Below are positions 1-5,823 of a stretch of DNA of 8,206 nucleotides, piece by piece. A model generated the notes under the pieces. It searched no databases. It saw only the letters and a program-made list of their open reading frames with translations, and was not told the origin of the DNA. The DNA comes from an uncultured Lachnospiraceae bacterium. Lineage in GTDB: Bacteria; Bacillota; Clostridia; Lachnospirales; Lachnospiraceae. Position 1 is the first letter of the stretch. Every line of letters starts with the position of its first letter. The position numbers were made by a program, and so were the translations under genes. The stretch spans positions 1 through 8,206 of the forward strand of contig CAUCOL010000072.1 of the NCBI GenBank assembly GCA_958444395.1. The letters are read 5' to 3'.

Positions 1-483
1 GGAACCTCTGCGCTGGTAGGTGCGATGAAGGCCTATTCCGTAATGACAGGCAAGGAGATTTCAGAGTCCACGATGGATGCGGCTACGAACGAGCTGGTAA
101 CGACGGCGGAAGTAGCAGACAGCATTGGAGATAAAGAGAAGGCGGCACAGCTGGTAGCAGCTGTAAAGCAGAAAGTATTTCAGGATCAGCTGTCTACGAC
201 AGAGGATATCAAGGATGCTGTGGATTCCTCTGCGAGAGCACTTGGCATCGATCTGTCCGATGAGGATGTACAGAATATTACAGACATGATGGACAAAGTG
301 TCAAAGGTAGATATCAATGTGGATGAGATCAAACAGCAGGCTTCTGATATCTACAATAAGCTCAAAGACAAGGGAATCGACCTGAGTAAGGTAGATACCA
401 GTGGACTGGCTGGGAAGGTAGGAGATTTCTTCGCCAATATCTTTAATGCGATCAAGGATTTCTTTACCGGCTTGTTTGGTTAG
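1..483 (+). CDS. DUF1002 family protein, C-terminal part (5' end outside window)
   Basis: The reading frame is open from the first base of the window and ends at TAG 481-483, so only the last 160 or so residues are visible; the ATG at 25 is an internal Met, not a start. The visible part is acidic and helical, with repeated Asp/Glu-Lys segments such as DIYNKLKDKGIDLSKV, and resembles the C-terminal region of the DUF1002 (YpuA-like) family. These are predicted exported proteins of unknown function in Firmicutes. The signal peptide, if present, would lie upstream. The last 25 residues form a Phe-rich amphipathic tail (GDFFANIF...DFFTGLFG) that could associate with a membrane. The gene is closed by a hairpin terminator directly downstream. 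Family assignment rests on remembered sequence character; the function is not known. Confidence 0.75.
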   Translation, partial: GTSALVGAMKAYSVMTGKEISESTMDAATNELVTTAEVADSIGDKEKAAQLVAAVKQKVFQDQLSTTEDIKDAVDSSARALGIDLSDEDVQNITDMMDKVSKVDINVDEIKQQASDIYNKLKDKGIDLSKVDTSGLAGKVGDFFANIFNAIKDFFTGLFG

Positions 484-493
484 CAGCCAGTAT

Positions 494-525
494 ACGAAAA
501 AACGGACACTACGGTTTTTCGTTTT
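494..525 (+). terminator. Rho-independent terminator of the DUF1002 gene
   Basis: ACGAAAAA at 494-501 pairs with TTTTTCGT at 515-522. There is one A-G mismatch and a short CG extension inside, and the stem is followed by TTT. It starts 11 bases after the DUF1002 stop codon. The stem is AT-rich, so termination may be partial, and a second hairpin follows at 527-574. Confidence 0.6.
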
Positions 526-526
526 A

Positions 527-574
527 GCAAAAAGACTTTCTTTCAGAGTATTCTGTGAGGAGGTCTTTTTTTGC
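527..574 (+). terminator. Second hairpin with T-run, possible back-up terminator or attenuator arm
   Basis: GCAAAAAGAC at 527-536 is complementary to GTC...TTTTTGC within 563-574 (two extra T on the 3' side). The loop holds a small CAGA/TCTG hairpin at 544-555. The T-run 566-572 is also the 5' arm of the long hairpin that follows, so the two structures compete. It may act as a second terminator for DUF1002 or as one state of a switchable structure. Confidence 0.4.
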
Positions 575-630
575 GTTATAGAAAACTTGTCGTTTCCTAT
601 AATGCAAAAAACGTTTCGTGGGGATGCGGT
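558..630 (+). repeat. Long palindromic element, copy 1
   Basis: The unit reads AGGAG, a T-run, a long imperfect inverted repeat (arms 567-586 and 592-611, loop TTGTC), then a small hairpin TCGT/GCGG at 616-629 with loop GGGGAT. Of 20 stem positions one is A-C and one is G-T. The same unit occurs at 5201-5269 with matching order, spacing and loop type. Two stem pairs differ in a compensatory way between the copies (G573-C605 versus A5214-T5245, C574-G604 versus T5215-A5244). No gene starts directly after this copy. It could be a dispersed intergenic repeat or a structured RNA; its function is unknown. Confidence 0.65.
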
Positions 631-705
631 CACTACACAGAGGAAGATTGCATAAGCAATTGTGCGGTGGCGAGCAAAGTTTACGGATTGTTCACATTAT
701 TTCTA

Positions 706-733
706 TTGACTTTTTTTTGTATTTGAGTAAAAT
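706..733 (+). promoter_or_regulatory. SigA-type promoter of the MarR-ABC operon
   Basis: TTGACT at 706-711 (-35) and TAAAAT at 728-733 (-10) are separated by 16 bases, with an AT-rich spacer containing a T-run. Transcription would start at about 740, inside the palindromic operator and about 45 bases upstream of the regulator's ATG. Confidence 0.75.
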
Positions 734-766
734 ATGTTGTACATTCAACTGTTGAACATGCAACAA
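734..766 (+). promoter_or_regulatory. Palindromic operator, probable MarR autoregulatory site
   Basis: The perfect palindrome TTCAAC-T-GTTGAA (744-756) is centred on T750. It extends outwards to TGTTG at 735-739 and CAACA at 761-765; 12 of 16 positions are symmetric in the two half-sites. It begins next to the -10 box and covers the expected start site, so a bound MarR dimer would block transcription of its own operon. The link to this regulator is inferred from position. Confidence 0.65.
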
Positions 767-773
767 TATAGAC

Positions 774-779
774 GGGAGG
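774..779 (+). promoter_or_regulatory. Ribosome binding site fixing the MarR start at 785
   Basis: GGGAGG lies 5 bases before ATG 785. The earlier in-frame ATG at 734 overlaps the -10 region and would lie upstream of the expected transcription start, so it is not used. Confidence 0.8.
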
Positions 780-784
780 CGCAG

Positions 785-1252
785 ATGCAGGAAAAACCAG
801 AGGAGTATGCGTTAGGGAAGCGGGTAAACCGCCTGGCAAATCTGATCCGAAGAGAGGCTGACAAGGTGTTTCACACGCAGGGAGTAGATGAGGCAGGACA
901 TTGCAATGGCTGGATCATTGAATATATGATACAGAATGCCGGTCATGATGTATTTCAGAAGGACATGGAGCAGGAGTTTTCTCTGACACGTTCTACAATA
1001 TCCAAAGCAGTTGACCTGCTGGTAAAGAAGGGGATGATTGTACGTTCTCCGGTGGAGTATGATGCCCGCTTGAAGAAGCTGACACTGACACCGAAGGCAC
1101 TGCAGTTTCATGCACAGATGGAGGAAAGAAGCCGGAAGTTTGAAGAACGGATCGCCTATGGCTTTACCGAAGAGGATCAGAAGCGGTTTCTGGAATATAT
1201 GAGCCGCATGGAGGAGAATCTGAACCGGCATGTGACAGAGGACGAAGAATAA
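785..1252 (+). CDS. MarR family transcriptional regulator
   Basis: A cytoplasmic winged-helix regulator of 155 residues, a normal MarR length. MarR proteins bind palindromic operators as dimers through N- and C-terminal helices and usually release DNA when a ligand binds. The winged helix spans roughly residues 55-102: the recognition helix is around LTRSTISKAVDLLV (67-80) and the wing holds the typical D93-x-R95 pair in DARLKKLTLT. The N-terminal helix (10-32) and the charged C-terminal helices (105-150) would form the dimer interface. GGGAGG at 774-779 selects ATG 785. It is the first gene of an operon with two ABC exporter genes 22 bases downstream, so it most likely represses itself and the exporter through the palindrome at 734-766. 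The inducing ligand cannot be read from the sequence. Confidence 0.9.
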   Translation: MQEKPEEYALGKRVNRLANLIRREADKVFHTQGVDEAGHCNGWIIEYMIQNAGHDVFQKDMEQEFSLTRSTISKAVDLLVKKGMIVRSPVEYDARLKKLTLTPKALQFHAQMEERSRKFEERIAYGFTEEDQKRFLEYMSRMEENLNRHVTEDEE

Positions 1253-1256
1253 GAAA

Positions 1257-1262
1257 AGGAGG
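1257..1262 (+). promoter_or_regulatory. Ribosome binding site of the first ABC exporter gene
   Basis: AGGAGG lies 4 bases after the MarR stop codon and 12 bases before ATG 1275. The spacing is longer than usual, but the alternative in-frame TTG at 1263 directly abuts the site and cannot serve as start. The N-terminus from 1275 (MLKTLGAQIKEYKLPS) fits this exporter family. Confidence 0.65.
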
Positions 1263-1274
1263 TTGTGTATCAGT

Positions 1275-3014
1275 ATGCTGAAAACATTAGGTGCACAGAT
1301 AAAGGAATATAAGCTGCCATCGGTACTTACACCAATCTTTATGCTGTTGGAAGTTATCATGGAGACAATTATTCCGTTGATGATGGCGTCGATCATAGAT
1401 AAAGGCGTCGAAGTGGGAGATATGAGACATATTTATGTGATGGGAGCCTGGATGATCGGGGCAGCAGCAGTCAGTCTGCTGGCTGGTTTTCTGGGGGGGA
1501 AGTTTGGTGCTGATGCATCGACCGGATTTGCCCGAAACCTGCGAAAAGCGATGTATGAGAATATACAGGCATACAGTTTTTCCAATATTGACAAGTATAG
1601 CACAGCCGGACTGGTTACCCGTCTGACGACAGATGTAACCAATCTGCAGAATGCATACCAGATGATTCTTCGTATGTGTATGCGTGCACCGGCAAGTCTG
1701 ATCTGTGCCATGGCAATGTCCTTTTTCATCAATGCGCGTGTTGCAATGATCTATCTGATCGCAGTATTGATCCTGGGCGCATTTCTGGCGGTCCTGATCA
1801 CCAGAACAACGAAGTTCTTCAATCAGATCTTTAAGAAATACGATGATCTGAATGCGAGTGTACAGGAGAATATTTCTGCGATCCGCGTGGTAAAGGCATA
1901 TGTGCGGGAGGATCATGAGAAAGAGAAATTTAAAAAGGCAAGCGGAAATGTATATCGTTTGTTTTCAAAGGCGGAGAGCATGATCGCATTAAATGCACCG
2001 GCGATGCAGATTACGGTCTATACCTGTATCCTGCTGATCAGCTGGGTAGGTGCCAAGATGATCGTAGCATCCGGTTTAACGACCGGAGAGCTTTCCTCTC
2101 TGCTGGCATATTGCATGAATATCCTGATGGGTCTGATGATGCTTTCGATGGTATTTGTTATGTTGACGATGAGTACAGCCAGTGCCAGACGTATTGCAGA
2201 GGTATTGAATGAAAAAGCAGATATCACCAATCCTGAGGAGCCGGTGTATGAGGTGGCGGATGGAAGCATCCGGTTTGATCATGTGGATTTCAGCTATAAA
2301 AAGGACGCAAAGGAATCGGTCTTAAAGGATATCAATCTTTCCATCTGTTCCGGTGAAACGATCGGCATCATCGGTGGAACAGGCAGTGGAAAGACGAGTC
2401 TGGTCAATCTGGTCAGCCGTCTGTATGATGTGACGAACGGAAAGATCATGGTTGGTGGCAGAGATGTCCGCGAATATGATCTGGAGGTACTCAGAAACGA
2501 AGTGTCTGTGGTACTGCAGAACAATGTTTTATTCTCCGGCACGATCTTAGATAATCTGCGCTGGGGAGACAAGGAGGCAACGAAAGAAGAGTGTATTCAT
2601 GCCTGCAAACTCGCCTGTGCGGATGAATTTATTGATAAGATGCCGGATGGATATAACACCTATATTGAACAGGGTGGTACGAACGTTTCCGGAGGGCAGA
2701 AGCAGCGTCTGTGTATTGCAAGGGCACTTCTGAAGAAGCCGAAAGTATTGATCCTGGATGATTCGACCAGTGCGGTAGACACAGCGACCGATGCAAAGAT
2801 CCGTCAGGCGTTTGCAGAAGAGATCCCGGGTACAACGAAGCTGATCATTGCACAGCGTGTATCCAGTGTGCAGAATGCAGACCGCATCATTGTGATGGAA
2901 GATGGTCAGGTCAATGGCTTTGGCACACATGAAGAACTGTTAGAAAACAATGCGATCTACCGGGATGTATATGAGTCACAAACATCCGGCAGCGGGGACT
3001 TTGACGAAAATTAA
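1275..3014 (+). CDS. ABC exporter half-transporter, degenerate-site subunit (LmrC/BmrC/TM287-like)
   Basis: A fused membrane-plus-ATPase half-transporter of 579 residues. Six predicted membrane helices occupy about residues 15-310 and the nucleotide-binding domain follows from about 330. Walker A is GGTGSGKT (367-374), the Q-loop Gln is 415, the signature is VSGGQ (471-475) and Walker B ends LILDD (D495). The catalytic Glu after Walker B is replaced by Asp (D496), and the switch His is replaced by Gln (Q527, in IIAQRVSSV). This pair of changes is known from the degenerate subunit of asymmetric heterodimeric exporters such as TM287/288 and BmrCD. Its intact signature would complete the active ATP site with the partner encoded at 3093. 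Such pumps sit in the cytoplasmic membrane and export drugs or lipophilic compounds; the substrate here is unknown. It is cotranscribed with the MarR gene upstream. Confidence 0.92.
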   Translation: MLKTLGAQIKEYKLPSVLTPIFMLLEVIMETIIPLMMASIIDKGVEVGDMRHIYVMGAWMIGAAAVSLLAGFLGGKFGADASTGFARNLRKAMYENIQAYSFSNIDKYSTAGLVTRLTTDVTNLQNAYQMILRMCMRAPASLICAMAMSFFINARVAMIYLIAVLILGAFLAVLITRTTKFFNQIFKKYDDLNASVQENISAIRVVKAYVREDHEKEKFKKASGNVYRLFSKAESMIALNAPAMQITVYTCILLISWVGAKMIVASGLTTGELSSLLAYCMNILMGLMMLSMVFVMLTMSTASARRIAEVLNEKADITNPEEPVYEVADGSIRFDHVDFSYKKDAKESVLKDINLSICSGETIGIIGGTGSGKTSLVNLVSRLYDVTNGKIMVGGRDVREYDLEVLRNEVSVVLQNNVLFSGTILDNLRWGDKEATKEECIHACKLACADEFIDKMPDGYNTYIEQGGTNVSGGQKQRLCIARALLKKPKVLILDDSTSAVDTATDAKIRQAFAEEIPGTTKLIIAQRVSSVQNADRIIVMEDGQVNGFGTHEELLENNAIYRDVYESQTSGSGDFDEN

Positions 3015-3021
3015 AACAGAG

Positions 3022-3061
3022 GATCTGTGAGAGGGGTCTGGCAGTTGCAGACGATCAGATC
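3022..3061 (+). other. Intergenic stem-loop between the two ABC exporter genes
   Basis: GATCTG (3022-3027) pairs with CAGATC (3056-3061), and inside it GTCTG (3036-3040) pairs with CAGAC (3048-3052) around a GCAGTTG loop. No T-run follows, so it is not a typical terminator. It sits within the 78-base gap and ends about 20 bases before the next ribosome binding site. A role in mRNA stability or in balancing the two subunits is possible. Confidence 0.4.
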
Positions 3062-3092
3062 TTATCAATAGAAGACAGAAAAGAGGGTAAGT

Positions 3093-5057
3093 ATGGCAGA
3101 GAATCAGAAGAATAAAAACGTTTCGGGACAGCCAGGAGGACCAAAGGGACCAAAAGGCACCGGGATGCGTGGTTCGAAAAGTAAGTTGGAGCATCCGGGA
3201 CAGACATTTGCCCGCCTGATCAAATATGTTGGAAAGAACTATGGAGTTCATTTAGTAATTGTCTTTCTCTGTATCTTGATCAGTGTGCTGGCAAATACAC
3301 AGGGAACGATGTTTATGAAGTCCCTGATTGACGATTATGTAACACCATTGCTAAAATCGGACACAAAGGATTTTACACAGTTACTGCATAAAATTACACA
3401 GGTGGCAGTCTTTTATGGAATCGGCGTGATCGCAACCTATGCATATAACCGTCTGATGGTTAATGTCACACAGGGAACACTGCGCAATCTGCGTGATGAT
3501 ATGTTCCTTCATATGGAGTCGCTGCCAATCAAATATTTTGACACACATGCACATGGTGATATCATGTCAATCTATACCAACGATATTGATACACTGCGTC
3601 AGATGATCAGTCAGAGCATGGTGCAGGTGGTCAACAGTGGTATTACGATCATCAGCGTGTTGATCTATATGATCATCTTAAATATTCCATTGACGATCGT
3701 GACTTTGACCATGGTTGCCATTACTCTGGTTGTGACCAAGAAGGTAGCCGGTCTGAGTGGTGCCTACTTTATGGCGCAGCAGAAGGATCTGGGAAAGGTC
3801 AATGCACATATTGAAGAGATGATGAATGGACAGAAGGTCGTTAAGGTATTCTGCCATGAGAAAGAGAGTATTGCAGATTTTAATAAACTGAACGATCAGT
3901 TGTTTGAAAGTGCGGACAATGCCAATATATTTGCCAATGTGTTGATGCCGATCAATGCTCAGTTAGGAAATATCAGTTATGTACTTTGTGCTATCGTAGG
4001 CGGTGCGTTGGCGTTAAATGGAGTCGGAGGCTTTACACTGGGTGGACTGGTCAGCTTTCTGACCTTCAATAAATCCTTCAGCCAGCCGATCAATCAGGTC
4101 AGCATGCAGTTAAACAGTATTGTCATGGCACTGGCTGGTGCGGATCGTGTGTTTAAGCTGCTGGATGAGAAGCCGGAGGTGAATGAAGGCTACGTAGAAC
4201 TCGTGAATGCAAGAGAAAATGCCGAGGGAAACATCGAGGAAGCCACAGAACATACTGGTCTGTGGGCATGGAAACATTACCATAAAGAAAATGGCACGAC
4301 AACGTATCAGCGTCTGGAGGGGGATGTTGTATTCGATCATGTAGACTTTGGCTACAATGATGATAAGATCATATTGCATGATATTGAGATCTTTGCGAAA
4401 CCGGGACAAAAGATTGCCTTTGTCGGTGCGACCGGTGCAGGCAAGACAACGATCACGAATCTGATCAATCGTTTTTATGATATTCAGGATGGTAAGATTC
4501 GTTTTGATGGAATCAATATTAATAAGATCCGTAAAGAGGATCTGCGTCATTCCCTGGGCATCGTGCTGCAAGATACGCATCTGTTTACCGGAACGGTTTG
4601 GGAAAATATCCGCTATGGAAAGTTGGACGCCAGTGATGAAGAGGTTATGGCTGCGGCAAAACTTGCCAATGCGCATAATTTTATCAAGCATCTGCCAGAT
4701 GGATATGACACAATGATTACCGGGGATGGAGCAAACTTAAGTCAGGGTCAGAGACAGCTGTTAGCCATTGCAAGAGCAGCAATCGCAGATCCACCGGCAC
4801 TGATCCTGGATGAGGCTACCAGTTCGATCGATACCCGGACAGAGAAGCTGGTACAGGATGGAATGGATCGTCTGATGCACGGACGCACTACTTTTGTCAT
4901 TGCACATCGTCTTTCAACGGTTCGTAATAGTGACTGCATCATGGTACTGGAGCAGGGGCGTATCATTGAACGTGGTACCCATGACCAGTTGATCGAGCAG
5001 CAGGGAAAATATTATCAGCTGTATACCGGAAAGGTTGCAGGTGGCCTGGCGGGCTGA
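3093..5057 (+). CDS. ABC exporter half-transporter, catalytic subunit (LmrD/BmrD/TM288-like)
   Basis: A half-transporter of 654 residues that should pair with the product of 1275-3014. The cytoplasmic N-terminus (about 1-40) is rich in Gly, Pro and Lys. Six membrane helices span about 45-350 and the ATPase domain starts near 410. Walker A is GATGAGKT (445-452), Q-loop Gln 493, signature LSQGQ (549-553), Walker B LILDE with D573 and catalytic E574, and switch H605. The ATP residues are intact but the signature has Gln for the first Gly. The degenerate site would therefore form between its own signature and the partner's altered Walker B, while the active site forms here with the partner's VSGGQ. 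An extra stretch of about 45 residues (363-409, containing TGLWAWKHYHK) lies between the membrane and ATPase domains. ATG 3093 is preceded by GAGGG at a 5-base spacing. Confidence 0.92.
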   Translation: MAENQKNKNVSGQPGGPKGPKGTGMRGSKSKLEHPGQTFARLIKYVGKNYGVHLVIVFLCILISVLANTQGTMFMKSLIDDYVTPLLKSDTKDFTQLLHKITQVAVFYGIGVIATYAYNRLMVNVTQGTLRNLRDDMFLHMESLPIKYFDTHAHGDIMSIYTNDIDTLRQMISQSMVQVVNSGITIISVLIYMIILNIPLTIVTLTMVAITLVVTKKVAGLSGAYFMAQQKDLGKVNAHIEEMMNGQKVVKVFCHEKESIADFNKLNDQLFESADNANIFANVLMPINAQLGNISYVLCAIVGGALALNGVGGFTLGGLVSFLTFNKSFSQPINQVSMQLNSIVMALAGADRVFKLLDEKPEVNEGYVELVNARENAEGNIEEATEHTGLWAWKHYHKENGTTTYQRLEGDVVFDHVDFGYNDDKIILHDIEIFAKPGQKIAFVGATGAGKTTITNLINRFYDIQDGKIRFDGININKIRKEDLRHSLGIVLQDTHLFTGTVWENIRYGKLDASDEEVMAAAKLANAHNFIKHLPDGYDTMITGDGANLSQGQRQLLAIARAAIADPPALILDEATSSIDTRTEKLVQDGMDRLMHGRTTFVIAHRLSTVRNSDCIMVLEQGRIIERGTHDQLIEQQGKYYQLYTGKVAGGLAG

Positions 5058-5096
5058 TCCTTTAGACACAGCAAGCGGTGACTGACATCCCTGTCC

Positions 5097-5125
5097 GAAG
5101 GACCGGCAGAAATGTCCGGATCTTC
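5097..5125 (+). other. Hairpin downstream of the ABC exporter operon
   Basis: GAAG-GA-CCGG (5097-5106) faces CCGG-AT-CTTC (5116-5125), giving two 4-bp stems around a 2x2 internal loop and a 9-base loop. It begins 40 bases after the last exporter stop codon, where an operon terminator is expected. It lacks an immediate T-run (AAGTTGTTTAG follows), so termination here is uncertain; it may only protect the 3' end. Confidence 0.35.
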
Positions 5126-5128
5126 AAG

Positions 5129-5197
5129 TTGTTTAGAATTTGTTTAGAAATAATACTCCTATTTGTTTAAGGTTCATTTGTAAAATGATCTTATACA
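5129..5197 (+). promoter_or_regulatory. Probable promoter region with 11-bp-spaced response-regulator half-sites
   Basis: TTTAGAA occurs at 5132-5138 and again at 5143-5149, exactly 11 bases apart. The related TTTAAGG (5166-5172) and TTTGTAA (5177-5183) are also 11 bases apart, 34 bases beyond. Tandem half-sites one helical turn apart are typical of OmpR/PhoB-family regulators. TTATAC at 5191-5196 is a plausible -10 box with no good -35 at 17 bases, as in activated promoters. A broken OmpR-family regulator lies about 650 bases downstream, which supports this reading but does not prove it. Confidence 0.45.
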
Positions 5198-5209
5198 GAC
5201 AGGAGTATT
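5152..5209 (+). repeat. Inverted repeat AATACTCCT / AGGAGTATT
   Basis: The 9-bp arms at 5152-5160 and 5201-5209 match perfectly, 40 bases apart. The downstream arm runs into a T-run, which can extend the pairing beyond a T-T mismatch to the AAA upstream. Read-through RNA from the exporter operon could form this as a loose terminator-like structure. RNA started at the TTATAC promoter would contain only the 3' arm. Confidence 0.4.
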
Positions 5210-5269
5210 TTTTATGTTATAGGAAATGGTTGTTTTCTATAACATAAAAACACTCCGTGAGGAAACGGT
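5201..5269 (+). repeat. Long palindromic element, copy 2
   Basis: The arms 5209-5227 and 5232-5250 form a stem of 19 positions with only G-T wobbles as exceptions and a GGTT loop. GGAGT (5202-5206) can pair further out with ACTCC (5252-5256). A small hairpin CCGT/ACGG (5255-5268) with loop GAGGAA follows. The unit is a counterpart of 558-630. This copy ends 33 bases before ATG 5303 and would be most of the 5' leader of that gene if transcription starts near 5203. Whether it acts as RNA, as a DNA palindrome or as an inert repeat is unknown. Confidence 0.65.
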
Positions 5270-5302
5270 TTGCTGACTGATTGATAAACAGAGGTGTGTA
5301 CA

Positions 5303-5527
5303 ATGGCAAAAAAAGCCGCCGCAGCAGCAAAGAAGGCTGATAAGCAGGCGGCGGAAGCAGCAAAGAAGGCACAGGCGCAGGCAGCCGCGATTTTTGATGA
5401 AATGATGGCAGGCGATCTGGATACAGTTGTTAAGATCCTGAAGAATATGGCGTCGAATAAAAGGGGTGCGATCATCGAAAATATGACAACTTTGTCGACT
5501 GCACAGGTTACAAAGCTAATGGAATGA
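5303..5527 (+). CDS. Small Ala/Lys-rich protein with MotE/MgtE-N-like C-terminal segment
   Basis: A protein of 74 residues. AGAGGTG at 5289-5295 sits 7 bases before ATG 5303; an in-frame GTG at 5294 overlaps this site and is unlikely to be the start. Residues 1-30 are almost only Ala, Lys, Gln, Glu and Asp. They show an 11-residue repeat (AAKKADKQAAE, then AAKKAQAQAAA), mirrored by a 15-base DNA repeat 33 bases apart, which suggests a continuous amphipathic helix. Residues 30-74 (AIFDEMMAGDLDTVVKILKN..., ending AQVTKLME) resemble the C-terminal helical domain of MotE-type flagellar proteins and the MgtE N domain. No membrane helix or signal peptide is seen, unlike full-length MotE, so it may be a truncated relative or a small cytoplasmic partner. 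No flagellar genes are in the window. The function is unproven. Confidence 0.7.
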   Translation: MAKKAAAAAKKADKQAAEAAKKAQAQAAAIFDEMMAGDLDTVVKILKNMASNKRGAIIENMTTLSTAQVTKLME

Positions 5528-5628
5528 CGCAGACGGATGTGGTAAGATAAGGTGAAATGAACAAGAATAACCGTATTTTTTCGGTAGTCTGCAGCGGTGC
5601 GGAGACCGGCTGGGAATAAGACACAGAA

Positions 5629-5823
5629 ATGAGGATGGATATAAGGGGAAAAACAGTAAAGCACAGGATCTTTTTGTACAATACGATCGTGATCCTGGTG
5701 TCATTACTCTTAATGGTACTTTTAAATATTGCGATCGTGAAGCTTTATGCAGAGTCGATCGAGGATCAGTGGCGGCTGTCGATGGAGCATTTGCTGACGG
5801 AGGCACAGTTTAAGGAAATGATC
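5629..5823 (+). pseudogene. Sensor histidine kinase, N-terminal remnant
   Basis: From ATG 5629, the first 65 or so codons look like the start of a membrane sensor kinase. A short basic N-terminus (IRGKTVKHR) is followed by one hydrophobic helix (about residues 14-37) and then the beginning of an extracytoplasmic segment (KLYAESIEDQWRLSMEHLLT). A second membrane helix, HAMP, the phosphoacceptor His box and the ATPase domain are all absent. Around codon 65 the sequence switches in frame to the start of a response regulator. No clear ribosome binding site precedes the ATG. This reads as a deletion fusion; it cannot work as a kinase. Confidence 0.7.

Noticed and set aside
446..655. Open frame of 69 codons covering the end of DUF1002 and the hairpin region
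   Set aside because: It crosses two hairpins and the palindromic element, has no ribosome binding site and gives no recognisable protein.
647..660. ATTGC/GCAAT hairpin upstream of the MarR promoter
   Set aside because: A 5-bp stem with a 4-base loop in AT-rich DNA, with no counterpart in copy 2 of the element; too weak to call.
5529..5592. GCAGAC (5529-5534) and GTCTGC (5587-5592) as a terminator after the small Ala/Lys-rich gene
   Set aside because: The 6-bp arms are 52 bases apart with no T-run after the second arm, so chance is a good explanation.
5557..5619. 20-codon open frame (ATG 5557 to TAA 5617) with AAGGTG two bases upstream
   Set aside because: The binding-site spacing is too short and the peptide is not recognised. 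It is in frame with the kinase remnant but stopped before it, so it may be debris of the same decay.
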